Source: Sanderia malayensis
Lineage: Eukaryota; Cnidaria; Scyphozoa; Semaeostomeae; Pelagiidae
Length of the DNA: 64,000 nucleotides
Direction of reading: 5' to 3'
NCBI GenBank assembly: GCA_013076295.1
Contig: RQOL01000699.1
Span: forward strand, 4,092,001 to 4,156,000
Shown: piece after piece, positions 23,965 through 36,110 of the stretch
Numbering within the stretch: the stretch's first letter is position 1
Layout of the letters: each line of letters starts with the position of its first letter
The notes under the pieces: model-generated
What the model was told of the DNA's origin: nothing
Seen by the model: the letters and a program-made list of their open reading frames with translations, nothing else
Databases searched by the model: none
Program-made: the position numbers and the translations under genes

Positions 23965-26900
23965 TTATTGAATTGTGCAAATTTTCGAACTTTGTCCATC
24001 TGCTTTTTGCAATGCTTTCAGAGACTTCTTTTTAAAGAGTGAAGCTTCACCTACAAAGAATAACCATGAATTAATTCATAATTCTTCCTCAAAATATTAA
24101 TCATCTTCTGGCAGCAAGTTATCTGCATCTTAATGTATTTTCTGTATCAATAGATTAGTATATTATTTATACAGCTTTATTTACTTGCAAGCATTACTGT
24201 AAATCCTCGAATAAGCCCCTACCTTCGAAAAAGCCCTCCCCTCGAATAATCCCCCATCCTGATAATCATTTGCAAGCATATTGAGCCCAAGTTTCCAGAC
24301 ATTGAAGTTGTTTAGTGAATGTATTGCAAATAACAGCAAGTTTAAACCAATAACTTCATTGATTGGCTGCATCGTATAGCTTTTATTTTGCTTTGAACAA
24401 TAATCAGGCTAAAATTTCGTTTTTGCAAATAAGCCCCCTGAGGTTTATTCGAGGATTTACGGTAATATATTAGATTAGTCCTATCAAAGTACGATTATAT
24501 TCAAGGTATACCTTCTCCTTTGGAAAGCATAAGATAAACATTAACAAATTCAAAGAAATCAATTGTTCCCGAATCATCATCATCGACCTCCCTCATTGCC
24601 TCCTGAAAAATAAAATTTGAAGAAGTTCTAATGTCTGGTGCTCCACAGTATAAACACCCGCATAAATGAACCAGTGAATTAAGAACCTTCCAGGCTGAAA
24701 TCCCTGCTCAAAACAATAGAAAAGACAATAGGCTATTGTATATTAACAATAAGCTGGATGCAGAATTCACAGGTTCTTATATGCGGGTGTTTACTGTATG
24801 TGAACAGAAGAGAAAAACTTGAATATTAATGAATTATATCAAGAAGACGTGGGAACATAAGATGATATCTCTAATCCTATTTTGGTCATATTGAACGAAT
24901 CTTACAGTAATTTCCTCTGATGTAGCCATTCTTCCAAGTAGGTCGGGTACAGCTCGAAGAAGCTTAAAATCAAGGAAGAAAGAGTCTTAAGAAAAAGTAG
25001 CCTATTGCTTTTAACATAGCCTGAATGCATAATTTACAGGTTTTCGTATGCGAGTTTTTGTTGAAGTAAATGTTGGCAACAACGGATTTTAGCTAAGGGT
25101 ACGAAAAGTACCAGAAAGAATTTAAAATTGTTCGAAAAAGCGGGTAGCTCGAGATTTGAGAAGAATCGGAAAGATGGCAAATGATAACTGTATTATTTTT
25201 CTGAAGTTTTCAATCCATTGGTGCTTAGAAGTTGTGCCAATAATTCGTGTAAACTAACTTTTTAATAACTCTATTTCAATAGCAAATGTTCGAGTTATCA
25301 TGGTTTCGAAAGTACTAGCAAAACTTTCAGGGGAATATAAATTGATTCGAGTTATCTCAGGCTCGAATTGTCGCGGGTTCGAGTCATTAGGATCCCACTG
25401 TACTAAGTATTAGTTTTTGACTCGCGACGCGCATGCGCAAGCGAGTATATGTTGGTGAGTGGGGAAAAATGTTGTGTTCTGTGTCTGTGTCTGTGTCTGT
25501 GTAGACTTCCTACTTGCCCATATAAGGTATGTGCCTCAGATTCAAACGTTCACTTTTGATTTGAAGTGAGGCAACCAAGTATGATATCACTTTGCAAGTT
25601 TTTCATTGGATAAAATGTAAACTTGTTGAAATAACAAACAACATGACGTACCATACTAGATGCTGGGCACGCTGTGGCAGGGGGGGACCACGAGCACGAT
25701 CACGCACGGAGACGGGGAGCATTTTTGACTCGTTGGAAGCATCAGGTGAAAAGAAGAAAGTTTTCTAGCTGTATGCTTATGCAACTAATACAACAATTAT
25801 AGTATTTCATTTTTGTTTTGGAAAATGATAGTTTTTTAACTTGATGAAACAAGATCGAAAACTGGAGTCAAAATGTTTGCTTGAGTGGTCTCAAAACAAA
25901 GGTTTCGCAAGACGAAACTCTTCTGAAGACCTGGATTGGACCGTAACAACTGAAGACAAAACAGTACAATGAACAAAACTCATATGATTCCATAGAATTA
26001 ATGTTTAACAGTTGCCAATAATTTATTAAATAACAAATGAACTAACCAATTATCAACATAAGTTTTATTTTCAAAACGGGCATCCAGCTCTTTCAGAGAT
26101 ATCTAGGTAGGCCTTCACAACCCGATTCTTTATCATCACTGCCGTACCCAGCTCTGGGTCTTCTTGCAAGAGGTTCTCCTTCGTGCGAGTTTCAACTATA
26201 CGAACTGACTACTGAATAGTCTTCGTCTTCTTCGCTATCCTCAGGAAGACTTCGTCCTTCGTTGTCAGAGGAATTTGTTTTGAACTACTATTTTCGCAAT
26301 CCGACATGACATTTTGAAAAGATTTTAGCCAGACACTGTTTCAACACAGGCCGGGCAGCTCTTGTTCAGAGAACAATAGTTGAAGAACAATAGCTCGGTT
26401 CATTCTGACGTCACACTGAATCAAAATCTTGAAAGTTTTATTTTTTTCAAAATTTGTTAACATTTCTGTTTTAATTGAAAGCAACGAGAATTGACTCATA
26501 ATGTGAGGAAAATATAGCGCAGACCTGGCTGTGTTTGAGCTTGGAAAAAATATACTTAAACTCGTCAGAAAACACTCAAAATAGGTTCATAGTGATACTC
26601 AGATCTTTTTCTCTCCATCTCCGTAAAAAAATCGTTATCTCATTTCAGGCTGCATAAGCCCTTTAATTTAATATTACTTTCTTCACTTTCTGGATAATAC
26701 AGTGAAATAAAAGCCATCTGTCGCGAGTCACCTCAAGGTTCCTTTGATTCTTACCTCTGGTGTATCAAGGTGCCAATCACGATTAACATCGAATTGTTTG
26801 AAAACATTTAATAAATAATTCACCTGCAAAACAGATAATGTTAAAATAGCTATATATCTCCAAACATTGGGGCGTTATGGTGCATTAATGTTCTTAAAAT

Positions 26901-29900
26901 TGACAAATGTAGATGGCTTAAAAGATTAATTTGGACAGGGTTAATTACATCGTCGATAGAAACATCTGGAAATGTCGCCTGGGCAAGCTCCATATTCAAT
27001 GATCCATTTTTTTTATTAACAAGTTCTGGATGCTTTTCTGGCATAAAACATTCTGAGGAAAGATAATATGAAAGTAGAAGAGCGAAGATATAAAATATAG
27101 TCTGTTATTTCTTAATTTAGGGTGAGAAATGTTATGAAATTAATCCTCCTACCATTTAATAATTCTCTTGCTTTTTCTGTCGGTGTATCCTTTCCCTCTC
27201 TCCACTTAACCAAAGCAGAACTTAAGCGCGGCTTTCGTATACTTGTGTAAAAAACAAATTATTATAACCCTTCAGTATCAACAAATTATAAGAAAAACTT
27301 TATCAAACATCATGGTGTATGTAATAAATTGAAATCGAACAATTCACTATACCACAAGAACTAAAATTAGTTAATATCAAGCCAGCCTTTCACGAATAAC
27401 TAAGAATAGCAACATGCAACATCTGATGAATGCCGTTAGCATTGCTACTCTTACTGTTGTTGTTATCTTCTTTCAAAGAGTATGAATTTGAATTCAAGTT
27501 TGGCCGTAACAGACAGTATATACAGTTACGCTACGCTCGAAAAACGAAACGTAAAACGAAACGCTGTATTAGAATAGGAATTTACCTTTCGTCGGCCATT
27601 AATGTTTCAAGGGAAATAACTTTTTTGAGATTTCCGGCTGACTTCGATAACGAACTTCGTTTTATTGGAGGGCACTTTATTTCCTGATTGATATTGTTGA
27701 TAAGAAATATTATTGATATTATTTGGGAAATATTGATTAGAGGCATTCATTATAATTGAAACCAAAAATAGAAGAGTGTAGTAAAAAGTGGAAAAAAATA
27801 GTCTTTGAATAGTGTCGATATTAGTAAATAATAATCCCAAAGAGTTTGTCTCACCACACAAAGTCCAAGATAATGCGAAGGAAGGCCTGATCGAAATGAT
27901 GAAATAGTTCCTGAAATAAAAATCACAAATTACAAAATAATTCATATGATTTTATTTACCTCAGGCTTAGCATATTTTGACATGCACCCATTTTTAAAAG
28001 AAACAGTAGGGCCGTATTTTCAAAACTTAAGAAACTTTGGCGGAAGATTTCGTGTGACTAAAAAACGTTAAGAAACTTTCTATGTTGTTAGCGTGTTTCG
28101 TTTTGGTTTATTTGTTCCTAGCTACATTTTAAAAGATATTTTAGTTGATTGCGATGGAATTGCATTCATTTTTGCTTCCTTATCCAGTTCATGTTTGGTA
28201 AGGACAAAGGATAAAGAGATGGACGATGAATTAAGCGAATTAGGGAGAATTAGGTTCAGGTGTTAAGAAACTTGCTAAGAAACTTTTCAAAATTGACTTA
28301 TAAGTAGTCGAAAGCTACTAATTAGAACCTTCTGATCATTTTGAGACAATTTTCAGCTTTAAATAATTCAATATTCAAAAAGTTAGTTCTTGCAGACTTC
28401 CTCAACAAGCTACTTACTTTATGTAGCTATATCTAGCATCATGATTAGGCTACAGCGATAATCCAAAATTTGAAATTGATCGAAATATGATTTTCAAGTA
28501 GTCGGATTAAACTACTTCGAGCCTTTTGGTTACTTTGAGCCCACTTTCTTACCTTCTTTGGTCGCATTTAGCATTTTGTCAATCATACCAGTAAATGCTC
28601 TCTGATCTCTGCTGTATTTATTTTCCTCTATATTTAATCTTGACATCATTATCCTAAGAAAAAGCATTAATAGTAGAGATTTAAAGCTCTTCCATTAAAG
28701 TGTGTTTCCCACCCCGATATGTAGCTAATGACCCGTTATTTGGTAGGCATCTTAGAAGGCAATCAAATTCTATAGCACTTTTAAGACTATGACAATTGTG
28801 GTGATTCAGATGATTATAGTGAGATTGACAAAGTATTATCTGGAGATACATTTGAGTTGTTTTATAGAGCGACTCTAAAGCAAGAAAAAAAACAGTAAAT
28901 AATCTATCGCAAACCTAAAGTCTCTAGACAGTCCTGTGAGGAACCCAACAAAATATTGTTGTTGTTTTTGAATTTCGCCTTCAGCTATGATTATTGCCTA
29001 AAACAAATTTTAAGAAGCCTCTAGTATTAGTAGATTTCCAGAAATTAATAAGCTAATTTTTAATTTTATGCTATTTACTCACTCTATCTTTTAAGAATAT
29101 TTCCCTTTCCAATTTTTCCAACTCCTCTCTCTGAGCAGCTGAAAACATCAACAGAATTTCATAGATAAAGTATTTTAAGTCTATCTTTAATGTATAATAA
29201 TGCATTTCTATTATTCACAATCTATTAGTTTCTACGATTACACCCATTTTTTTTACAAGAGACTATGCAAAATTTTCCTACCAGGGATTCTTAGGGTTTA
29301 GCACCTAATTATGGCACGAAAGGTTTCTTGGCAAGTTTCTTAAGAAAATATCGTTGAGTTGAGATTTGCTACAAAGTGCACAAGTTGTTTTTAACATTTT
29401 TTTCTCGTTTAAACGACACAGAAAGTTACTTAACTTTTTTCAGTCACACAAAATCTCCTACTAAAGTTCCTTAAGTTTTGAAAATAGGGGCCTATGGATT
29501 CTTATAAAAGGTTTCTTATAAAAAATGGGTGTATATCTGCATGAAAATAAAAACAAGACATTTGCTTGCCTTTTGTAGTGTAGCCTGGTCCTAAATACTG
29601 TTTTTCCATTTTCATAATTTTGATCTGATTCATCAAATCCTTTTAAAACAGAATATGCACATTTAAACATAGTTGTCCAATGGAACTGGCTCAAACCTCT
29701 TCATAATAAAAATTTTGTTAATACAACCTTGATTCGCTTTTGCAGCCTATATTTCACATCATCCAACTCTTCTCTTGTGCTTTTTAGATCATTGTCAAGT
29801 CTAATTTCCCTTCCACTTAAGTTATTCACAAGTTTTTGCTTTTCTCGCTTCCAAAGCGATATTGTACCTTCTCGTTGCAGTCTAAAAAATACGTTCATAC

Positions 29901-32900
29901 GATAAGGCTCCTCCAAAACAAAACAATCCAACCAACAGACCCAACAGCCAAATATTCATTACTTTTTGCCAAGAAGGGTCTTATTTATCCATCTATCCAT
30001 CAATTTATCCATCAAAAAAGGAGTTAAAATTTATCAGCATACTGTCGTATGGTTTTTGCCCTATCCTCCAACTGTTCTTCTAATTTTCTGCAAGTGGCAA
30101 GTGCTGTATTTTTCTCTGCTACTGCATAGCCATGGCTGAAATAAATAGCAAAGAAAACATTTTAACAACGACAGAAATTGGACACGCAAGAAAGGAATTG
30201 CTGAGAGAGAAGCACGTTCTACTGCAATGCAATCCAACATGCGTTGCAATCCAACTTACTTTTGCCTTTGTTGCATTGATTCTGATTGCTCTCGCTGTAA
30301 ATCGACTGAATAAAAGAACAAAAGCAAATTAGATGATCTGGAATTAAATAAAGCTAAGGTTCTTTAGAATAAACGATACTGGAAGCGTAATGGTTCTCTG
30401 CCTTTTGAAGAAATTGCCATTACCTCTCAAAGACATATTTTCTGACGATAATTTTGCCTCTGCTTTTGTTTTTGCCTGAAGGAGAAAACATTTCTATTTA
30501 TAAAAATAAAATTTATATTCATGAAAAGGGCGTTTCTATTCATAAAAAGCGCTTTTATGCTCATGAAAAGAGCATTTCTATTCACAAAGAGCATTTCCAT
30601 TCACAAAGAGTATTTCTATTCATAAAAAGAGCACTTATACTTATAGAAAGAGCATTTCAATTTCACAAATACAGCATTAATCGAGGTGAAATTTCTTCAA
30701 CATCGATATATAATATAGGTTTCAAGGATGCTTGGCAAACTCACCTTGAGCTGAGTAATTATTTCTTCTTTGGTACTTGAGACAGCGTTCAAAATATCAT
30801 TCGTTAATTTTGCATATAAAAGAACTGCAGATAAAAACAAAAAATTGTCCAATCTGTATTTGGAAGTTGGAGAGAGCAAGCTAAGGCGATTAGATTGGAA
30901 AGAATGGAGAAGAACAAATTTTGAAACTTTTATTTACCTTTGTCGGTTACATTTCCATTTTTTATTTCTCCAGGCATCTCGATATCAGGAATATCCTTTT
31001 GGAGAACAAATTTCTTGAAAACACATAGTCTCAAGCTTATAGATTACATACCGAATCTAAGAATGCTTACCTTCAACTTCTCTTCCAAAGAAGTAATGAA
31101 TTCAGCTTCCTGAAATGATTATCAAAAACAATAGTGTTAAAATTTGATTGGCCATAAGGAAATAAATCAGCCTTTTGCAGATCTTTAGTGCTATCAGTAC
31201 GTCAACCAAATTCATAGGTATGTGGCTCAGGGCCACTATAAATGGTTTTCTTTAAATGGGTTCGGTAACATTCGAAAAGAGGCGTTCTTAGGATTGAAAG
31301 GAGGCCGATATCCGGTGCTTTTAGCAAGACGATAACTTTTGAACCAATTGTCCTGGAGAGCTGTAATTTGTTGCAACATGATGGGCATGGTCGAAATAAA
31401 ATGGTTTGACTATTTGCAACTTATGCTTCATTGCAAGCTGTCCCCAGCGTTCGGTAAGGGTTTCAAGGAGGTCGATATCCGGTGCTTTTAGAGTGCCTAT
31501 AACTATTGAAATAATTGTCCTAGAGAGCTGAAAATTGTTGCAGCGTGATCAGAATCACCCAAATAGTGGGATTCGTCTATTTGCAATCCATATTTCATGG
31601 TAATCTGTCCTCAGCGTTCCAAAACACCTGAAACGACGTTTTCTAAGGGTTGAAAGCAGGTCGCTATCCGATGCTTAGAAGGACGAAACCTCTTGAACCA
31701 ATTTTCCCAGAGAGCTGAAAATTGTTGCAACGTGATCAGAAGGTCCTAAATAGTACGTTTAGACTATTTGTGGGCCAAATTGCAATCATTTTCGATTTTC
31801 TGTCCCTCGAATTTCGATATTCATGATGGATACATAACGTTATTCACTACTTCCCAGCATCTGAAATTTATAACTTTTGAACCAATTGTCTTAGAGAGCT
31901 GCAACTTGTTGCAACGTGCTGGGCATGGTCCAAACAGCATGGTTTGACTATTTGGGACTCGTATTTGCAAAAAGTCAAAACGTACACTTTGCAAATACGG
32001 GTTACTAAGGCCTGGAACGACGTCGCAATGGCGAGCCCCAGTCCAAGAACAAGATGCTTTGTCGTAACTGCACATTTTTGTTTCATCGCTGCACAAATTG
32101 GTCATCACTGCACCTTAGATTATTGGCTGCTTAATTCCTTATATACCTTGTCAATCAGTCTTTTTGCTGTGTCGCTGAGTACATCTCTTCCCCAGACCCT
32201 TGATTCCTTTGCGCCATCTAACTTGACGATGTATTCAAAAACATCACACATCTGCAATAAAAAGAGATGTTTTATTAACCCCCGGAAAACACGTATAAAT
32301 AATGTAAGACAATGTACAATCATGTTATATCAGGGGGTAGCTTCAGTATTATACGAGTATTATACAGTATTAGACGGCATTGATGTTGGGTGTTTTCTGC
32401 TTTGTTTTCAAGATTGCTTTGAGATATGTTATTCTTTGTTAGCATCATTACTTGATTCAATTTCTCTCTCATTCGCTGCACTGAGCTGCCAAAGCCATTT
32501 GCATACGGCGCATCCTAAGGGGCAAATTTTAAACAAGTTAGCGAATACCAAAATGCCGTTTGGTTTTGAGATATTTTCATATGACGAGGTGAGGAGATTT
32601 GGGAGCTTTGCATATCCACAATGACAAACATTTACGGTACATTAAAAGAAAACATGTAAACATACGATCATGGCTACAACATAAAACAAACAGGAACAAC
32701 AAATAGTCCATGCAGTGGAAAAATCAATATTTTGTTTATTGAGATAACATGGTCAAAATTAAGCATTTTCCTTGGACAGCAGAGCCAGGAACCAAACCAT
32801 CAACTGACGGTTTTATTTCAAGTTTTTTGCTTGCTTTGTGATTCAAGTGAACTTGTGAAAAAAGTAATTAAAGTTGGCGTAAAGCCACCGAGGCACAGAT

Positions 32901-33263
32901 ATACTTTCAAAGATATTAAAAATGAACGAATTTTGTAAATATAGCAGGTTGTTTTGATTATAAGCTGTTCTTTTAATCCCCTACCCAAAAATTATAATTT
33001 GAATTATATTGTAAAAACAACCCTCGTGCAATTACGGATATATTTTTCCAGCTTTGAAGAAAAGTCTTTTTCTCGAGTTGTAATTACTAGTATACCAGGA
33101 CGCAAATAGTCTACAGTGTAAAGAACATTATATTTTCATGCTGACAATGCATAACGCATAACATAACATATGCATAACAAGCAAGTACTTTTATAGCATG
33201 CTAGCATAACATACATACATCTGGATACAATCTATCGCCAAACTTCCTTTTTATTATTTCCAT
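23965..33263 (-). CDS. Unrecognised coiled-coil protein with two EF-hands and C-terminal CTIQ
   Basis: I do not recognise this gene. Exons in coding order: 33219-33263, 32452-32514, 32147-32251, 31071-31109, 30938-30995, 30745-30824, 30424-30475, 30260-30305, 30043-30135, 29728-29881, 29570-29639, 29083-29138, 28915-28997, 28553-28653, 27855-27910, 27586-27683, 27153-27241, 26949-27052, 26755-26823, 24906-24962, 24512-24602, 23965-24050. They join in frame to 564 codons. It starts MEIIKRKFGDRLYPD. Exons 31071-28553 encode a long Glu/Lys/Gln-rich coiled coil (for example REELEKLEREIFLKDR). Two canonical EF-hand loops follow: DVNRDWHLDTPE and DDDDSGTIDFFE. The protein ends SSKICTIQ, which fits a Cys-a-a-X prenylation box. 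One intron (after 29570) uses a GC donor. A calcium-responsive, possibly membrane-tethered scaffold is an inference only. Confidence 0.8.
24195..24464. mobile_element. MITE family A, copy 6 (last intron of coiled-coil gene)
   Basis: TTACTGTAAATCCTCGAATAAG at the left and TTATTCGAGGATTTACGGTAA at the right (each read in parts) bound a core inverted like copies 3 and 5. Confidence 0.9.
24650..24798. mobile_element. MITE with CACCCGCAT ends
   Basis: ACAGTATAAACACCCGCAT at the left is mirrored by ATGCGGGTGTTTACTGTA at the right, about 149 bp apart. The core CCAGGCTGAAATCCCTGCTC also occurs in degenerate form near 22050. Confidence 0.85.
27990..28300. repeat. Dispersed AAGAAACTT repeat, copy
   Basis: GTATTTTCAAAACTTAAGAAAC through GATATTTTAGTTGATTGCGATGG to GGTGTTAAGAAACTTGC matches 34195-34500 closely in order and spacing. 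Another partial copy runs in reverse at 29270-29500. It is non-coding and intronic here. Confidence 0.75.
30480..30670. repeat. Minisatellite, AAAGAGCATTTCTATTCATA units
   Basis: About eight degenerate units of 22-27 bp (GAGCATTTCYATTCAYAAA) fill the intron between exons 30745-30824 and 30424-30475 of the coiled-coil gene. The open frame across it is low-complexity. Confidence 0.85.
31195..31960. repeat. Tandem array of family B repeat (about 4 degenerate units)
   Basis: Units contain CTTTTGAACCAATTGTCCTRGAGAGCTG, TTGTTGCAACRTGATSRG and GACTATTTGCAA at intervals of roughly 180 bp. The reverse complement of the same unit occurs at 39055-39440 and in part at 28300-28560. No coding potential is supported. 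Confidence 0.75.
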
Positions 33264-34551
33264 GGCTCTTCAATTCGAAGCACTTCACTACCAAACTCAA
33301 AGTAATTATAAAATTCTCACATTCTTCTTCGACATACTAGCAGGTAAATTTGATCGTAAAAGCCGCCATTCGGGCTGTTTGACACAATACATGACTTGTA
33401 TTTTACGATTTGCTATTTCTCCAAACTCGTTGTCCAATGTATTGAGTGTATATTCACCGTTGATCGATTCTTGATCTGGTACTTTCCGAATGCAAACAGT
33501 GCTTGATCCCACGCTTTTCTTCAGTTGCTCACAGCAACAATACACCAGATTATTGTCCGATAGGATTGGCAGAGGCAGGTGACAATGTACACCGCAACTA
33601 TGAAACTAAAAATCTTATCTTATTTGAATGTTTTTCATTCGTATTTGCGCAAGGCTTTCCTTTCCCAAAGCGCGAAGCAAGAAGTGATTGTTTTTATTAT
33701 TCAAAGAAAAGATATTCTATCAGACCCATGTTTTCTTTGGGTTCTTTTCGAAATTACCACTTTCAAAGTAAAACGACTTCCTCTGTGTTAAATTGAACTA
33801 GGTCGTTGAATATTAAACACAATCGGAAACTGTGCGAAAATTCTTAAGTGGTGGCTTCGATTTTCTTTCAATTCAACCGTAGAATATGTAGATAGGGCGG
33901 GAATGCTTAGTTGTTAAAATTTTAAAAGATTTTATAGATAAATCTGTTTTCATTCAATTGTGGTCTCAAGTGTAGGTACACTTCAAATCCCATTAGCAGG
34001 AGGCACCATAAAGAGAGAACTTGGTTACCCTTTTCTCTCCCACCTTTCCTCGATATCCATTGGAGTGCTTCTTTGTTTAAGATTATTTAAAATACAGGGT
34101 TTAAGCCTGTTGTGCAAAGACTATAAGACTATGTGCATAACAGGCTTTATGCTCAAGCGGGGAGCTTTAAAGTAGAGTGCAACCATTTCTTTTATAAGAA
34201 ACCATTCATAAGAAGTCACAGTGCCATATTTTCAGAACTTAAGAAACTTTGCTAGAAGATTTTGTGTGACTCAAAAAAAGTTACTATGTTGTCTAGCGTG
34301 TTTGGTTTTTCCTTTTGTTATACTAGTTCAGTTCGGTTACATTTTAAAAGATATTTTAGTTGTTTGCGATGGAACCTGCATTTCTTTTTGCTTCTTTATC
34401 CAATTTATGTTTGCCAGTGACAGAAGATAAAGGGACGATGAAATAAAGAAAATTAGGTTTTGGGGTTAAGAAACTTGCAAAGAAACTTCTCCCAAAATAG
34501 GGTGAAAGCTAAGAAACTCTGGTACGAGAATTTTGCATTCTCTTTTTTTAT

Positions 34552-34918
34552 AAGGGCCTGTTCATATGAGCCCGCTTGCCAGGTCAGCTCACTAAGCGAG
34601 ACAGATGTAAATTCTGTTCATATGAGAAAATTCCGTCCCGCCTACCGAGATAGAAACTGTAACATGATATTTGTCACTTGAGAAATTGACAATGAAAACA
34701 ATGGTTGTACATGCGCAGTTGGCACGTTTCTATGGAAATATGGAAAAATTTCCAGCCCGCTTGCCGAGATCTCGGTAGTGCTGCAGTGAGATCTCGCCTG
34801 GCGGGCCAGCCCGCTTTCTCATATGAACAGAACACAAATTTTGTATGGGATTTGGGGAGTGGATGAGATCTCGCTTAGTGAGCTGGCCCGGCAAGCGGGC
34901 TCATGTGAACAGGCCCTT
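34552..34918. mobile_element. TIR element with about 47-bp GGGCCTGTTCA ends
   Basis: AAGGGCCTGTTCATATGAG then CCCGCTTGCCAGGTCAGC at the left is mirrored by GCTGGCCCGGCAAGCGGG and CTCATGTGAACAGGCCCTT at the right. An inner second pair (CCCGCTTGCCGAGATCTCG / CGAGATCTC relatives) makes the whole element strongly self-complementary. It is more GC-rich than its surroundings and has no ORF. Confidence 0.88.
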
Positions 34919-35012
34919 GAACACACTTTATAAGAACATTGGGGCTCGACTTCAAATAAAGAACAATAAAGAAAGCAACTGTATAATGTTTAGAACAATA
35001 GAAAAATAAGAA

Positions 35013-35569
35013 TACCGTAAATGACGAAATTAGCGCCCCCTGCCAAATAACCGCCCCTGCCGAATAAGCGCCCCCGGGATAAAGGCAATTTTTGTAATAA
35101 GCGCCCCTGCTTGAATAAGCGCCCCCTAAGCAAACGGGGCGCTTATTTGAATATAGAAAAATGATCCATTGTTTCAAAGAAAAGCAGCCTTGCCAAGCTG
35201 GAAGGGAGGTTTTAAAAAGTCAATTGCCAATCCTAAGCAAAAAAGATGTTGATCCGTTTGAAATTGGGGAAAGCGATGTTGCAATAGCAAGACCTGAATT
35301 TCTAATGGTTGATTCAGACCATGAAGTGGATGAAGAAATTGACATCTTATAAGACATTTCATTTTTTATTTCTTTTGTGGTACGCCTGTGATAATATTCA
35401 TCAAAAATGAACTGAAAGACAACTGGAAATAAATTTTCTCCCTTACATTGTTTGCGCAAAAATTAATAAGCGCCCCTGCTGAATTAACCGCCCCCGTTGA
35501 ATTAGCGCCCCCTCTAAAAGTTCATTTTTCAAATAAGCGCCCCGGGCGCTAACTTCGTCATTTACGGTA
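35013..35569. mobile_element. 557-bp TIR element with 63-codon internal ORF
   Basis: TACCGTAAATGACGAAATTAGCGCCCC at the left (in parts) is mirrored by GGGCGCTAACTTCGTCATTTACGGTA. AATAAGCGCCCC words repeat as subterminal blocks on both sides. The outermost TACCGTAAAT is shared with family A, and both are flanked by TA. Between the GC-rich flanks, 35161-35352 (+) encodes 63 codons ending in an acidic stretch (DSDHEVDEEIDIL). This may be the remnant C-terminus of a transposase, suggesting an internally deleted DNA transposon. Confidence 0.85.
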
Positions 35570-35685
35570 TCTGAGCCTCGGCAAAAATTTACTGATTCTT
35601 ACAAAAAAAGAGGTTTCAAATTCTCATTGTTTACTGAATTGGGTTGGAAAATGACGAGGAATTTAACAGTAATACATTTATATAC

Positions 35686-36110
35686 TCCTACACTCTTTTC
35701 TTTTTATAAGAATAAACTTTATAAGAATAATGAGGCTCAAAATTCGTGAAATTTAAGAAAATTTTAAGAATATTGTCAGGCTCACGATCTTGTGAAACTA
35801 TTATTTTTAGCAGGCTTTTTTCTTTTTGAATTGGTGTGTTTTTCACAGGCAATGGTTTTAAATACACTCATCCAAATTTCGATGAAAGTGTCGATAAAAT
35901 CTGTGCTACAGGAATTAAGGACTTATTCTGTTAGCCATTGTAATAGTTATGCGTTTTGGTATTGATTATAATAATACCAGTGTATTGCCATATCCTTATT
36001 TTCTGCCGCGCTAAGAATAATTTAAGAATATTCCGGGGCTCAAAATAGAAAAAAATTAAGAATGAGGCTCAGCAAAAAATTAAGCATTCTTATAAAACGA
36101 AAAGAGTGTA
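35686..36110. mobile_element. TIR element, ATAAGAAT type (long)
   Basis: ACACTCTTTTCTTTTTATAAG at the left and CTTATAAAACGAAAAGAGTGT at the right are complementary. Sub-repeats AAGAATAATGAGGCTCA and AAGAATGAGGCTCAGC lie near the ends. No ORF is supported. Confidence 0.8.

Noticed and set aside
31944..32624. 226-codon plus-strand ORF
   Set aside because: It overlaps the family B repeat and runs antisense to two exons of the coiled-coil gene. There is no recognisable domain.
33306..33545. 79-codon minus-strand ORF upstream of the coiled-coil gene
   Set aside because: No start, splice phase or similarity connects it to the gene; the first exon 33219-33263 with its own ATG fits instead.
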